Shown here piece by piece: positions 62,649 to 64,000 of a stretch of DNA of 64,000 nucleotides. The translations under genes were made by a program, and so were the position numbers. This stretch comes from Lycocorax pyrrhopterus obiensis (Eukaryota; Chordata; Aves; Passeriformes; Paradisaeidae): assembly GCA_014706295.1 (NCBI GenBank), contig JACSVZ010000007.1:48002975-48066974 (forward strand), written 5' to 3'. Position 1 is the first letter of the stretch, and each line of letters starts with the position of its first letter. The notes below the pieces were generated by a model. It was given only the letters and a program-made list of their open reading frames with translations, had not been told where the DNA came from and ran no database searches.

Positions 62649-63450
62649 AAGTATTTTTATATTTATATAAAGATATAAATACATATATTTGCTGAAATAT
62701 TTGCTGTTGTTTTTTATTCCAGTCTTTAGAACCAGAATTGTTAACTAGCAACTAACGAAATTATTTTTAACAATAGGATGGGGGCATAGAGGAAAATAGA
62801 TCAGCAAAGGCTAACAGGTATTTTAAAAAACTACATGTACTCCAGGGGATTTAGTTACAGCAATTTGTGAATTATTGCTGCTAACATTTCAGGAATGATG
62901 ATGAATGGGGGTAAAACAGACATAACACTTTGTTTTGTGAAAAAGAGGAGTCGAATTTCTAAACTAAAGTAATTTACATCTATACACAATCCATTCAGTG
63001 TTTGAAACTTGCAAGTGGATTTTTCTAACGTGAACTTCTGAGTACAATAATGATTACTCTGTATATCTGTTTCAGTTGAAGGAAACCATGAAAGTGTTCT
63101 GTAAATTACAAATAACTTTACTTTTGTCATTATCAGATGACTCCTCTTATAAATCTATTGTCAAAGAAGGAAGTTGGCAACATGTTTTTCAGAATCCACA
63201 TAAACAAAAGACTAATTAGTCATCAATGACCAATTTTTTCTAATGCGGACATGCAATTATTTTCAGTCTTGGGTAAATAATTCCATTTGCTCCAACTCCT
63301 GATACTCTGGGAAATCCATGTTCTTTCCAACCTTTTCATTTCAGGTTTTTATTACTTTGGACTTCTTAGCTGATGCCTGCACATATGAAGGACAACTTGA
63401 GATGAAGGGCAAGGGAGGTAGGTAGGATAATAGGCACAGTTTGTCCAATA
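62649..63450. other. AT-rich interval, nothing recognised
   Basis: About 0.8 kb between the solo LTR and the terminal CR1. No gene, RNA or repeat is recognised apart from A/T-rich runs adjoining the LTR. Confidence 0.7.
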
Positions 63451-64000
63451 TCATAGAATCATGGAATGGTTTGGATGGAAGGGACCTTAAAGATCATCTT
63501 GTTCCAACCCGTGGGCAGGAACACTCTCCACTAGACCAGGTTGCTCAAAGCCCCATCCAGCCTGGCCTTGAACACTTCCAGGGATGGGGCATCCACAGCT
63601 TCTCTGGGCAACCTGTGCCAGTGCCTCCCCACCCTCACAGTAAAGAATTTCCTTCTAACATCTAGTCTAAATTTTTCAGTTTGAGGCCATTTCCCCTTGT
63701 CTTATCACATATCCTGCATGCCCTTGTAAAACGTCTCTCACCATCTTTCTTTTAGGCTCCCTCCAGGTACTGGAAGGCAGCAATTAGGTCACTCTGGAGC
63801 CCCCTCTTCTCCAGGCTGGAAAAAATCCAGTTCTCTCAGCCTTTCCTCACAGGAGAGGTGCTCCATCCCTCTAATCATCTTGGAGACCCTCCTCTGGACT
63901 CACTTCAAAGGGTCCATGTCCTTCGTGTGCTGAGGACCCCAGATCCAGATGCAGCACTGGAAGTGGGGTCTCAACAGAGGGAAGTGGAGGGGTAGAATCC
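63451..64000 (-). mobile_element. CR1 LINE 3' part, continues past right edge
   Basis: The plus strand reads ATCATAGAATCATGGAATGG, then GGAAGGGACCTTAAAGATC and CTAGACCAGGTTGCTCAAAG, continuing with typical CR1 sequence to the window end (TCCAGATGCAGCACTGG). It is the reverse complement of CR1, so the element reads minus. At least 550 bp is present, and better preserved than the other copies. The open frame at 63441-63665 is a by-product. Confidence 0.95.

Noticed and set aside
1..64000. tRNA, rRNA, CRISPR arrays or operon-like gene clusters
   Set aside because: None was seen. The window is plainly vertebrate nuclear DNA with large introns.

Overview
This is vertebrate nuclear DNA from a bird, most probably a passerine. 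It has AT-rich introns, CR1 LINE 3' ends with avian-type tails and several solo LTRs that look like avian ERVs. Every confident gene is spliced or GPCR-like and matches a vertebrate orthologue. Nothing prokaryotic is present. The gene order RPS6KA5 - DGLUCY - GPR68, with the same relative orientations, is the conserved order known from human chromosome 14q32.

Layout: (1) 1-1968 is intron 1 of RPS6KA5 (MSK1, minus strand). Its first coding exon lies at 1969-2032. (2) About 1895-3350 is a dense CpG island between the head-to-head genes RPS6KA5 (leftward) and DGLUCY (rightward), carrying three CCAAT/ATTGG boxes and an M-box-like element. (3) 3161-25606 is the long first intron of DGLUCY, mostly unremarkable, with an ERVL-like LTR near 10.0-10.6 kb and a CR1 fragment near 15.1 kb. 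(4) 25607-50988 holds all twelve coding exons of DGLUCY (mitochondrial D-glutamate cyclase). They join in frame to 615 codons, or 610 if an upstream in-frame donor in coding exon 3 is used. (5) 50989 to about 51.8 kb is the DGLUCY 3' UTR. (6) 51.8-55.9 kb is the convergent DGLUCY/GPR68 interval. It contains a 578-bp solo LTR with a perfect 6-bp target-site duplication. (7) 55878-56960 (minus) is the single-exon coding region of GPR68, the proton-sensing receptor OGR1. (8) 57-64 kb is upstream of GPR68 and holds a pentanucleotide microsatellite, two CR1 copies and a second, 336-bp solo LTR with a perfect 6-bp duplication, lying in the same orientation as GPR68.

The three genes do not form one pathway. 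RPS6KA5 is a nuclear MAPK-activated kinase, DGLUCY clears D-glutamate in mitochondria, and GPR68 senses extracellular protons. The shared regulatory element most worth attention is the bidirectional CpG island. I found no clearly undescribed genetic system. The most useful observations are the tandem donors in DGLUCY, an overlapping 5-codon uORF at its start, the two precise solo LTR insertions flanking GPR68, an all-antisense arrangement of intronic retroelements, two sharply GC-rich DGLUCY exons, and an unidentified 1.4-kb block in intron 1. Human protein comparisons are from memory of the families; no alignment was run.
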